A stretch of 64,000 bases of DNA from Chryseobacterium turcicum (lineage in GTDB: Bacteria > Bacteroidota > Bacteroidia > Flavobacteriales > Weeksellaceae): assembly GCF_021010565.1 (NCBI RefSeq), contig NZ_JAJNAY010000001.1:1716001-1780000 (forward strand), in the 5' to 3' direction. The notes beneath the pieces were generated by a model, which searched no databases, was not told the DNA's origin, and saw only the letters and a list, made by a program, of their open reading frames with translations. A program made the position numbers and the translations under genes. This document shows positions 8,375 to 16,670 of this stretch, in pieces; within the stretch, counting starts at the first letter, position 1; each line of letters starts with the position of its first letter.

Positions 8375-9199
8375 ATGAAAATAAAGACCTATAGACCTGA
8401 AAACCTCATACTGAAAAAATATATTGAATGCTTTTATATCCTCGAACAGACCTCTGAAGAATCTTCTGCGACTTATTTTACCTTTCCGAGCATCTATACA
8501 ATTGTCACTATAAGCGAAAAAACAGAAACTCGGGTCACCAAAAACAAAATAACAATTAAATATTGCCAGTCCAGTCCAATTGAAACCAACCTGGTAAGCA
8601 ATTTTAATGAACCTGTATTGATCAGCTATGAAGGCATAATCAATGAAATTACGACGTACTTCAAACCATTAGGGATCAATGCTTTTATTCCAAATGATTT
8701 AAGAGATTATGCGGAAGGAAGTTTTCCTGATTTTAGTCCATACGAGGATTATAAAGAAACCATGGCAGCCATTCTTTCTATGAAAGATCCTGATGAAAAA
8801 ATCAGGGCGCTAGAATTATATTGGCTTTCAAAATTTCATCCGTTTGAGGATATTTTGCTGACGGATATACTGACCGAAATGTTGCATGCAAATAATATCA
8901 ATCAATCTATGACGAAATTGTCTTATACAGCGGGTCGGTCAAGAACAACGATCAACAAGCATTTTGATCGGCATATTTGTAAAACACCTTCCCAGTTCAA
9001 AAAGATTATCAGATTCAGGGCCGCTATTCAAAGCCGGCTTGATGATAAAAATGGAATAGGACTGTCTTATAGTCTGGATTATTTTGACCAGTCACACATG
9101 ATCAGGGATTTTAAAAAATTAACAGGTTTTACACCGAAAGTTTTCTTTTCAAAAACAACAACACTTGAAAAAGATCTTATAAAATGGATGTTTATTTAA
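8375..9199 (+). CDS. AraC-family transcriptional regulator
   Basis: 274 aa. Residues ~1-150 form the N-terminal sensor-like domain common in Bacteroidota AraC proteins (opening YRPENLILKKYIECFYIL). Residues ~170-265 form the double helix-turn-helix: LSYTAGRSRTTINKHFDRHICKTPSQF, then the second HTH with SYSLDYFDQSHMIRDFKKLTGFTPKVFF, whose F-D-Q-S-H-x-x-R-x-F-K pattern is diagnostic. It binds DNA as an activator or repressor. The adjacent serine hydrolase, 76 bp downstream on the same strand, is the natural candidate target. Confidence 0.88.
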   Translation: MKIKTYRPENLILKKYIECFYILEQTSEESSATYFTFPSIYTIVTISEKTETRVTKNKITIKYCQSSPIETNLVSNFNEPVLISYEGIINEITTYFKPLGINAFIPNDLRDYAEGSFPDFSPYEDYKETMAAILSMKDPDEKIRALELYWLSKFHPFEDILLTDILTEMLHANNINQSMTKLSYTAGRSRTTINKHFDRHICKTPSQFKKIIRFRAAIQSRLDDKNGIGLSYSLDYFDQSHMIRDFKKLTGFTPKVFFSKTTTLEKDLIKWMFI

Positions 9200-9275
9200 T
9201 GGGGTTTACAAAAATACAATGATGGGTGTTTATTAAGTAGTAATATTACGGCCTAATAATATCGTTACATACTTT

Positions 9276-10574
9276 ATGAAGCTAAGTCTAATCATACTTC
9301 TATTCCCAATTCTTTTTTTCGGACAGAAAAATATGTCTGCTAATCTTGCGAACTATATGCAGGCTCAGGCTGAAATCAATAATTTTAGTGGAACCGTCCT
9401 TGTGACGAAAGATGGCCAAGTTTTATTAAAAAAAGCATATGGCTTGGCGGATTACGAATGGAATATTAAAAATACCGTTGATACTAAATTTCAGTTGGCC
9501 TCCGTAACCAAACAATTTACGGCCACAGCTATCCTTCTGTTGGTTGAAAAAGGGAAGCTGTCCCTTGATGATAAACTGAGTAAATTTATGCCGGCTTATC
9601 CCAAAGCCGATAGTGTTACCATCCATATGCTTTTATCACATACCTCAGGGCTGGCTCTGGGTTTTAAAGAAATAGCCTTAAGCTCGATAGATAAAGATTC
9701 TGCCTATGCTGAAATAAAGAAAATACCTTATGAATTCTCTCCTGGAACTAAAAGCGGATACAGTAATATTGGGTATTATTTATTGGCTAAGATTATTGAA
9801 AAAGTGTCTGGTGAGAAGTATGCCGTTTTCCTAAAGAAGAACATATTTGATAAAGCAGGGATGAAGAATACGGGCGTCAGTAATAATGAGTCGATAGTTG
9901 AAAAAAAAGCAAAGGCTTACTATCACTCAGAAAACGGGCTTGTTCACAATCCTTACATCAACTGGAAATTTAATTTTGGTCATGATGGCATTTATTCTAC
10001 GGTTGAAGATCTGGCTTTATGGGATAATGCTCTATATGGAACAGGCATTCTTTCCGCACAGATGAAGAAATTAATGTTTACGCCCTATGGCCCCGGAAAT
10101 TGGGGATATGGCTTTGTCATCAATCCGTTTTACAATCACGGACATCAGTTAATTGCCCATGACGGAGGCTTTTTCGGTACAATGACTTCCTTTAACCGGT
10201 TTACAGATGATAAGCTTTTTGTGACCGTACTTTCTAATAACGAATCCTTTTCCTATATTATAAGCTATGGACTTTCCGCCATTGCATTGGGGAAAGAGGT
10301 CGAACTTCCTTACAAACATCACCGAATTGAAACAGACCCAGGTTTATATGATCAATACGTTGGTAAATATGATAAAATTGATATATTGAAAATGGATGAT
10401 AAACTTTATTTTAACAGCGTAGAGATGCAACTTATCCCGGAGTCTAAAACGAAATTTTTTAGAGCAGATAATAATGACAGAACAATTGAATTTATTCCGG
10501 ATAGTGCAGGTCTTTACAACTCTATAATTCTAACAAAAGGAGGAGTAAAAGAAGTTATGAGAAGGAATAAATAG
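9276..10574 (+). CDS. Serine hydrolase, class C beta-lactamase family
   Basis: 432 aa with signal peptide (LIILLFPILFFGQ), acting in the periplasm or outside. The catalytic S-x-x-K is S76-V-T-K79 in QLASVTKQFTA. The Tyr motif is Y162-S-N in SGYSNIGYYLL, and a third motif, HDGG (about residue 295), sits at the usual KTG position. The family includes AmpC-type beta-lactamases, D-aminopeptidases and esterases; the HxGG-type third motif is common in esterase/peptidase members, so penicillin resistance should not be assumed. A ~90-aa C-terminal beta domain follows. An AraC regulator precedes it. Confidence 0.85.
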   Translation: MKLSLIILLFPILFFGQKNMSANLANYMQAQAEINNFSGTVLVTKDGQVLLKKAYGLADYEWNIKNTVDTKFQLASVTKQFTATAILLLVEKGKLSLDDKLSKFMPAYPKADSVTIHMLLSHTSGLALGFKEIALSSIDKDSAYAEIKKIPYEFSPGTKSGYSNIGYYLLAKIIEKVSGEKYAVFLKKNIFDKAGMKNTGVSNNESIVEKKAKAYYHSENGLVHNPYINWKFNFGHDGIYSTVEDLALWDNALYGTGILSAQMKKLMFTPYGPGNWGYGFVINPFYNHGHQLIAHDGGFFGTMTSFNRFTDDKLFVTVLSNNESFSYIISYGLSAIALGKEVELPYKHHRIETDPGLYDQYVGKYDKIDILKMDDKLYFNSVEMQLIPESKTKFFRADNNDRTIEFIPDSAGLYNSIILTKGGVKEVMRRNK

Positions 10575-10706
10575 GCATAACAGTCTTGAGGTTTAATTGC
10601 CTACTTGTGTAATAAACAAGCCAAACAGATTGTTTAGACTGGTGGTTTTCTCAACCATTGTCTCCAACCTGTTCGGTTTTGAGGATAATATGTTTCTACT
10701 TCCTTG

Positions 10707-11664
10707 TTAAGAATTCTGTTGTTCTAACCATCTTAAGATTGATTGGGTAGTTTCTTCTGGCTTTTCTTGTTGAATCCAATGACCACAATCCAGACTCACA
10801 ATATCCAAATTAGGAACAATATTTTTTAGGTTTTCAGATTTGGGAATCGTGTCCTGTTCACCATATATCATAAGAGTCGGTTGATGAATGACTGGGGTTA
10901 CGTCTGCCATTAACTGCCAGTTTCTATCAAGGTTTCTGTACCAATTTATACTTCCTGTAAACCCTGATGATTCGAAAGCAGAAACAAATACAGACAGTTC
11001 GTTGTCTTCCATTAAGGGCTCTCCCAGTGGATTTTCTGCTCTTGCAAGATTGATCATGAGCATTCCGGGCTCTGGTGGTGTTGGAGGTACATTTTTACGG
11101 AATATGTTACGGAGGAACTGAGAAGTATTTTCATTCATTATAGCATTTGCTACTCCTGGCTGTCGATTGAAGTGAACAAAATAGAAGTCTCCTCCAAATA
11201 TAGCTTCCATCAACTCAATCCATGGTTGTTCTCCGCGCTCTTGGTAAGGCAAGGTTTATTACTTTATTTACCCTCTCAGGATGCAATAGTGCCAGGCTCC
11301 AAATGACATTTGCTCCCCAATCGTGACCAACAAAAGTGGCATCTTCATATCCAAAGTAATCAAGTAGTGCAACGAGGTCACCTGTCAAGTGTACAATATC
11401 ATATTCAGCTACTTCGGAAGGACAGGATGAGTTCCCATAACCTCTCTGATTGGGAATGATAACATGATACCCAGCTGCAACCAATACTGACACCTGATGA
11501 CGCCAGGAAAAAGCATGTTCCGGAAAGCCGTGGCAGAGTACAATAGGTTTTCCGGCATTTTGTTTACCTGCTTCAAAGACTTCCAGTTCCACACCATTGA
11601 CTGAAATAAGAGTAGGGTTAGGAAAATTGGTTGAGTTAAATACTGAGCTAATTTCGTTTGTCAT
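10707..11664 (-). pseudogene. Alpha/beta hydrolase (epoxide hydrolase type), frameshifted
   Basis: Two frames make one gene. The N-terminal part, from the ATG of MTNEISSVFNST, has the oxyanion HGFPEHAFSWRH, NQRGYGNSS and the nucleophile elbow GHDWGA (catalytic Asp). The C-terminal part has PTLMIYGEQDTIP and the catalytic histidine in DCGHWIQQEKPEE. The reading frame changes at NLALP, where the second frame resumes at PYQERGEQPW. All catalytic residues are present but split over two frames, so the gene is probably inactive unless the shift is a sequencing error. Intact homologues hydrolyse epoxides or haloalkanes. No partner genes lie nearby. Confidence 0.75.
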
Positions 11665-11796
11665 TTTTATTCTTTTAAAATTAATTAATGATGCAAACTT
11701 ACATCTGCAATATGACAGCAGTGTGTCAGCAGTCAAAAATAAATTAGATCTATTACCTTCTGTTGGGCAAAATCTCCCGACTTTGAACTAATAAAT

Positions 11797-13277
11797 AGTC
11801 ATGCCTTAAAATGTATTTAATTTATTGTATTTCAATATTTTAATTAAACAAAACACATAAGCTCTATCTTCTAAATTGCCAAAAAGTTGTATTTTAGAGT
11901 ATAGAAAGCGGCAATATGTTAGGCAAAACAAAACAAGATTTACAACAGGATTTATTTAAAACCAGACTCACGGAACTCATTAATATGGAGCATCCACTTG
12001 TGCAATTAGCCCATGAGCTTGATTGGGATCATTTGGAACAAGAGTTTGAAAAATTCTTTTCAACCCACGGAAGACCCTCTGTTGCCATTCGAAAAATTGC
12101 CGGTTTATTACTTTTGAAAGAACTGTTTAAAGAAAGCGATGAATCCGTTGTGGAAAGATGGATAGAGAACGCCTATTGGCAATATTTCACGGGAGAAACC
12201 TTTTTTCAAACCGCACAACCATTTGATCCAAGCCAGTTCGTTCATTTCAGAAAAAGGATAGGAGAAAGAGGTCTGGAATATTTGTTGAGTCAAAGCGTAA
12301 AGCTTCATCCGAGAGCAAAATTTGAAAAAGAAGTTCAAATAGACACGACGGTTCAGGAGAAAAACATCACTTTTCCCACGGATGCAAAACTGGCAAAAAA
12401 AGTGATTGACAATTGCGTGAAAATAGCTAAAAAAGAAGGTATTCCCCAGAGGCAAACCTACAAAAGAGTGAGCAAACAATTGCTGAGAGATGCGTATTTT
12501 GGTCATCATCCGCGACGAAAAAAGAAAGCATTGATGTCACGGAAAAAGCTTCGGACTTTGGGAAAAAGACTACTTCGTGAATTGGAGAGAAAATTACCGG
12601 AAACTATTTTAGAAAACTACAAACTGGAGTTTGAAAAGTATCAAAAAGTTTTGACCCAAGAGCGAACTACGAAAGATAAGATTTACAGTTTGCACGAGCC
12701 CCAAACTTCGTGTATTGCAAAAGGGAAATCGGGGAAGGCTTATGAATTTGGGTCAAAAGTAGCGATTGTGAGAGGAAGAAAAACGGGTGTTATCACTTCC
12801 ATAAAAAGATTTTCAGGGAATCCACATGACAGCAAAACTTTAGAAGAATCTCTAGCCCAAAGCCAAAGGGTTCGAGAATTAATTGGCGGAACAAGACCTG
12901 AAATAGCGAGTACAGATCGAGGTTTTCGAGGAGTAAAAGAAATAGAGGGAACTGAAATTTTAATTCCACAAAATAAAAAAGCAAGCACCAAATATGGGCA
13001 AGAAGTTGCCAGAAAAAGATTCCGAGCGAGAGCAGCCATTGAACCTTGTATCTCTCATTTAAAAAGAAGCCATTCTTTAGGTTTAAACTTTCTAAAAGGA
13101 GTTATAGGAGATATCCATAATGCTATTTTAGCGGGGATAGGATACAACTTAAAGCTTCGATTAAATCAGATCAAAGCCCAAATTATTTTTTGCTTTCAAA
13201 TAATATTCAACTTTTCAAAAAAAAAAAAAGCCACTATTTTTGTTGAAACTAAAATAGTGGCTTTTTAAGGAATGACT
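11797..13277 (+). mobile_element. Complete IS5-type insertion sequence (1481 bp)
   Basis: The left end AGTCATGCCTTAAAA and right end TTTTAAGGAATGACT are inverted repeats with 14 of 15 matches. The element is flanked by AAAT on both sides (11793-11796 and 13278-13281), a 4-bp target duplication as expected for IS5-type elements. One transposase gene fills it. A strong hairpin (AAGCCACTATTTT with AAAATAGTGGCTTTT) lies just inside the right end over the stop codon and probably terminates transcription. The matching ends and intact ORF suggest a fairly recent insertion. Confidence 0.82.
11916..13268 (+). CDS. IS5-family transposase (DDE type)
   Basis: 450 aa. The N-terminal domain carries ELFKESDESVVERWIENAYWQYFTGE and FDPSQFVHFRKRIGE, typical of the DUF772-type region of IS5/IS1182 transposases. 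The DDE core follows with VQIDTTVQEKNITFPTD (first Asp), EIASTDRGFRGVKE (second Asp) and RARAAIEPCISHLKRSH (Glu of the R-x3-E signature). It catalyses cut-and-paste movement of the surrounding element. The extreme C-terminus (KKKKATIFVETKIVAF) is read from the terminator hairpin and right terminal repeat, so it is probably dispensable. Confidence 0.9.
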   Translation: MLGKTKQDLQQDLFKTRLTELINMEHPLVQLAHELDWDHLEQEFEKFFSTHGRPSVAIRKIAGLLLLKELFKESDESVVERWIENAYWQYFTGETFFQTAQPFDPSQFVHFRKRIGERGLEYLLSQSVKLHPRAKFEKEVQIDTTVQEKNITFPTDAKLAKKVIDNCVKIAKKEGIPQRQTYKRVSKQLLRDAYFGHHPRRKKKALMSRKKLRTLGKRLLRELERKLPETILENYKLEFEKYQKVLTQERTTKDKIYSLHEPQTSCIAKGKSGKAYEFGSKVAIVRGRKTGVITSIKRFSGNPHDSKTLEESLAQSQRVRELIGGTRPEIASTDRGFRGVKEIEGTEILIPQNKKASTKYGQEVARKRFRARAAIEPCISHLKRSHSLGLNFLKGVIGDIHNAILAGIGYNLKLRLNQIKAQIIFCFQIIFNFSKKKKATIFVETKIVAF

Positions 13278-13598
13278 AAATAAGATCATTTTCTTTACAC
13301 TTGCTCCAAAGTCAGGAGACTTCGGAGAGAGGGGAGAGATGTTAACAAATTAAATTTTACAATAGCTAAATATTGATTTTATTGCGACGAGTTTTGTCGC
13401 TATAGCTGGTTACTTTTGTAATAGATATCTAGAGAAATAGATTTATATATTAACCAATAAAATGAAAACTATTATGAAGTAAGCAACATTTATCTGAGGA
13501 TAGTTTAATCTGTATTGAAATATTTAATACACCTCAAAGAGAAGAAGACTGCCTGTTTGGCAGTCTTTTATTTCTTTAATATGGTTATTTGTACTGAG
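13278..13598. other. Intergenic region: broken palindrome and terminator
   Basis: There is no plausible ORF. CAAAGTCAGGAG (13307-13318) is the inverted partner of CTCCCGACTTTG on the other side of the insertion sequence (11774-11785; 11 of 12 match), so the element seems to have landed in a palindrome. A small GCGAC..GTCGC hairpin lies near 13385. The rest is AT-rich with no recognised site, apart from the terminator listed separately. Confidence 0.45.
13546..13572. terminator. Rho-independent-type hairpin
   Basis: AGACTGCC, loop TGTTT, GGCAGTCT, followed by TTTATTTCTTT. On the other strand the stem is followed by TCTTC. It sits 27 bp past the stop of the leftward NTPase gene, so it may serve that gene or stop rightward transcription out of the insertion sequence. 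Confidence 0.6.
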
Positions 13599-16058
13599 TT
13601 AATTTGATTTGATATGCCATCCTTTATTTTGAAGTTTATCATTAATATACTCCTTTTGATTATCGTTATATGCTTCTCCTTTAATTTTATCTTCTAATTC
13701 TTGTTTCAAACTTCGAAGCTTAATATTTTCTTTTTCATAGCTTAGTCCTAAATTACATATTTCTATAGCTTTTGTAACATCTCTAATATTATTTCTATAA
13801 TTTATTGCATGGTTAAAAGCAGCTATTGCATTCGCATGATTTTGAGATGTAGTTAGATTGTCTCCATTATGATAACTTTTATCAAAGAATTCATTCGCTT
13901 TTCTTGCTAGTTTTAGTCTCTCAGGCTTATATAACGACATATTTGTTTTTGTTGCCTGATAAGTGTAGGCTTGTGCAAGCCCAAGGCAAGTCCTTTGATC
14001 TGTATTATCAAGCTCATATGCTTTTAAGAAAAACTTAATGCTATTTTCAACTATTTGTTTTGCATTTTTTGGATTGCCGAATCTACTTTTAAATTCTAGA
14101 TATCCTAATTCGATATAAGCTTCTAAAAAATCTTCATCTATATTGATAGCCATTTTAAATTCCTTTTTGGCCATCTCATATGAATCATTAAATATTCCAT
14201 TTTCTTCTATTTTTCCCTTGATTAGGTATAAAAAAGCGAAATTTTTATTTTGTTCAATTAGGTCATTAATATTTAGAATAGCATTGTCGTATTCATAATT
14301 AGCTAGTGTCAAGGCTTTTAATGCATCAGTTGCTGCAACTTTCTGAACTAGACTTTTAGCTTTTGATCTTTGAATCAAATTTAAAATTGCTGCATCTTTT
14401 GAATTGAACTTACTTTTTTCTTGAATGAAATTTTCATAATTAGCTAAAATTTCAGATTCATTTTCTAAATTTAAATATTGTTTTGAATATAGCTTAGCAA
14501 GAAATGGAATTGAATAGCCAATATTTCCATTGCTGTCTAAATTTTGATAGCACAGAGACATTTTGGTTAGGTTTGGAATTCCTTGTATTCCAATTTGGTC
14601 AGAAGAATAGTTGCTTATATAAACTAATTCATCAAGACTTAAAAATTCCTCTTTTTCTGGTAGGGAGAATATATATAAAAGTGTTTTTTCAACATCAGAT
14701 AACTTGTCTATTGATCCTTTAAAACAGAAATTTAAAATATTTTCATATGATCTACCATTTTTTAAATTGTTTAAAACCTGATTTATTGGTGTTCCATATG
14801 CTAATTGATGACATATCAATTGACCAGCCAAAGGCATTCCTTTGGTGTATGAATATAATTCGGACAAATGATCTCCATATAATTCAATGAATAGTGGAGA
14901 ATCTTTTCCTGTAAAAATTTTGAATTGAGAATTTAAGAAATCTGGGAACTCACTAATCTCTTCAAATCCATGTAGATTAATTCTTGTTAAATAAAAATCA
15001 CCTAATGTTTCTCTAGTTGTTAATATTATTTTTAAGGAAGGAGGTGCATCTTCTAAAAATGAAACTAATTGAGTATCATTAAGTGTTTCAAGATTGTCTA
15101 TAACTAAAAGAACTTTATTATTAGATAAAAAGTTTAACACATACTCTTCTGTTTCTAATTCTTCATCCTCTTCAGACTCGTCAATTAATTTATTTGATTT
15201 AATGAATTGATGGATTTCACTGATTAATTCTTTATAATTTGCGATATATTCTGTTAGGTCTTTAATCCCGTTTGGAGTATATTTATTTCTCTTGGAACTT
15301 GACCATATTATAAAGTCATAATCTCTTTTACTACGTTGCTGTTTAAGAAGCTTTGTTACATAGTAATGAACGAAAGTTGTTTTTCCTATCCCACCTATCC
15401 CATCTATTTGAATAATTCTATTATTTAAATGATTTAATTTGTTGTCTAGATCGATTAAGTATTCCTTTCGTCCGATAAACTCATTATATAAAATAGGTTG
15501 TGAGGTTATATTTTCTATAATTTCGAAATTGTTGCTTTTTTGTCTATAAAATAGACTATCAGCTTTTATTGACCTGCTTCCTCTTCTACAATAAACATCT
15601 CCTTTTCTAAAAATAGTTATATTTTTATCAGGTTTATTGCCCCAACTCTTTTTTACATATTGTCCATCTTTTTTAAACGATAATATTTCTTTTGAATGAG
15701 TAGGTTTAATATAAATAACGAAAAAATAATTTCCTTCTATTTCAACTGTATTTGTTAGAATATTTATATCTCCATCAATAAAATTATCAAAAATATTAGC
15801 AAGATCTGCTTCATCTATTTTATCATCACTTCTTTCATCTAATCCAATCCATTCTGCATTATTGTTTACTCCATAAATAATATAGCCACCTTTAGAATTA
15901 GCAAATGCTAATATATCTTTTACGAATTCTATTTTGTCCTTTGAATCTTTTATTGAGAAAACCTCTTTATAATCTAAATCAGCTGTTTCTGACTTAATAT
16001 TGTAATTCTTAATTTTTAATATTTGTTCTTCTGAAATTAATTCTAAGCTTATATTCAT
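13599..16058 (-). CDS. AlbA/Schlafen-like domain + STAND (NB-ARC-type) ATPase + TPR protein; candidate defence gene
   Basis: 819 aa. Residues ~12-150 form an AlbA_2/Schlafen-type domain: E24-x4-D29-Y-K31 (SETADLDYKE), then DILAFANSKGGYIIYGV and the matching YVKKSWGNKP and VYCRRGSRS strands. The NTPase core follows: IGRKEYLIDL, Walker A IDGIGGIGKTTF (~220), Walker B KVLLVIDNLETL (~318), the sensor-1-like KIILTTRE and the GMPLA motif (~409) of NB-ARC/STAND proteins. Residues ~560-800 are TPR-like helices (ALTLANYEYDNAILNINDLI, AYIELGYLEFKSRFG). STAND proteins usually sense a ligand with the C-terminal repeats, oligomerise and fire the N-terminal effector. Here a Schlafen-like RNase/ATPase-associated domain would be the effector, which is inference. 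It stands alone on its strand. Confidence 0.85.
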   Translation of the reverse strand: MNISLELISEEQILKIKNYNIKSETADLDYKEVFSIKDSKDKIEFVKDILAFANSKGGYIIYGVNNNAEWIGLDERSDDKIDEADLANIFDNFIDGDINILTNTVEIEGNYFFVIYIKPTHSKEILSFKKDGQYVKKSWGNKPDKNITIFRKGDVYCRRGSRSIKADSLFYRQKSNNFEIIENITSQPILYNEFIGRKEYLIDLDNKLNHLNNRIIQIDGIGGIGKTTFVHYYVTKLLKQQRSKRDYDFIIWSSSKRNKYTPNGIKDLTEYIANYKELISEIHQFIKSNKLIDESEEDEELETEEYVLNFLSNNKVLLVIDNLETLNDTQLVSFLEDAPPSLKIILTTRETLGDFYLTRINLHGFEEISEFPDFLNSQFKIFTGKDSPLFIELYGDHLSELYSYTKGMPLAGQLICHQLAYGTPINQVLNNLKNGRSYENILNFCFKGSIDKLSDVEKTLLYIFSLPEKEEFLSLDELVYISNYSSDQIGIQGIPNLTKMSLCYQNLDSNGNIGYSIPFLAKLYSKQYLNLENESEILANYENFIQEKSKFNSKDAAILNLIQRSKAKSLVQKVAATDALKALTLANYEYDNAILNINDLIEQNKNFAFLYLIKGKIEENGIFNDSYEMAKKEFKMAINIDEDFLEAYIELGYLEFKSRFGNPKNAKQIVENSIKFFLKAYELDNTDQRTCLGLAQAYTYQATKTNMSLYKPERLKLARKANEFFDKSYHNGDNLTTSQNHANAIAAFNHAINYRNNIRDVTKAIEICNLGLSYEKENIKLRSLKQELEDKIKGEAYNDNQKEYINDKLQNKGWHIKSN

Positions 16059-16086
16059 TGGTTATTATTTATAGATATGAAATTTT

Positions 16087-16094
16087 CAAATATA
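16087..16094 (-). promoter_or_regulatory. Bacteroidota -7 box for the STAND gene
   Basis: On the minus strand the sequence is TATATTTG, matching TAnnTTTG, 28 nt upstream of the ATG. No clear -33 TTTG is seen at the usual 19-20 bp distance, so the call is weak. Confidence 0.35.
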
Positions 16095-16410
16095 TGTAAA
16101 AGAAAAATAGAATAAGTTACTTGCATTGTGAATTTCTTAATAAATACAGTTTGGTTAGTATACAGGAAATAAAAATATTTTTTATCACAGAAATTCCTTT
16201 GATTTTATTTTCACAATTATGTTCTTTTATAAAATATGATATATAGAATTACTAATTCTAAATTTACAAAAGTCTTCCTTATTTTTATTCTGGTTTTCCG
16301 TAAAAAATCCCAACTCTCGTCAGGATTTTCTCTTATTTTGATTTTTAAATTCTTTTTGTAGCTGATTGATTTCAAAAAAGACAATGTACCGACGACGTGT
16401 TTTTCTGGTG

Positions 16411-16556
16411 CAAAGTTTCATTATTGAAACTGTAGATTGTAAGAGAGCAAAGTATAGAATCAACTTTGTTGATTCGTCGAAGCATGCCGCTTCATCAGCA
16501 ACAAAGTCGCATCACTTTGCCCGCCTAAAATAAAGCGGAATTATTAATGAACTTTG
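16411..16556. repeat. Cluster of CAAAGT/ACTTTG boxes
   Basis: Six copies of CAAAGT or its complement occur in 146 bp (16411, 16448, 16463, 16502, 16514, 16551) in both orientations. Small palindromes lie among them (GAAGCATGCCGCTTC; AGTTTCATTATTGAAACT). It may be a folded repeat element or a cluster of regulator sites for the operon 115 bp downstream. Confidence 0.4.
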
Positions 16557-16644
16557 CGTTAATCTTTTACTTTCACACAAAGATTTTACGAATAATAGAA
16601 TGTTTGGAGTTGCTAATTTAAAGTTAAAAGAAAGAGGATTTACT

Positions 16645-16652
16645 TATATTTG
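16645..16652 (+). promoter_or_regulatory. -7 promoter box of the PIG-L/symporter operon
   Basis: TATATTTG matches the Bacteroidota -7 consensus TAnnTTTG and ends 18 nt before the ATG of the deacetylase gene, so transcription would begin about 12 nt upstream of the start codon. The -33 element is not convincing. Its position makes the upstream TTG start at 16650 impossible for this transcript. Confidence 0.5.
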
Positions 16653-16670
16653 CCCGCAAAGCAAATTCAC

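Larger units (their letters stand above)
16059..16670. other. Long intergenic region between divergent genes
   Basis: About 610 bp without a supportable gene. It holds the presumed promoter of the leftward NTPase gene near 16090, a weak hairpin AAAAATCC..GGATTTT at ~16303-16330, a block of repeated CAAAGT/ACTTTG boxes (16411-16556) and the promoter of the PIG-L operon at its right end. The rest is AT-rich with nothing recognised. Confidence 0.5.

Noticed and set aside
11597..11791. Plus-strand ORF over the epoxide hydrolase start
   Set aside because: It overlaps the 5' end of a recognisable pseudogene on the other strand and has no protein-like motif.
12108..12509. Antisense ORF inside the transposase
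   Set aside because: Composition is the complement of the transposase coding strand, and it has no family match or own promoter.
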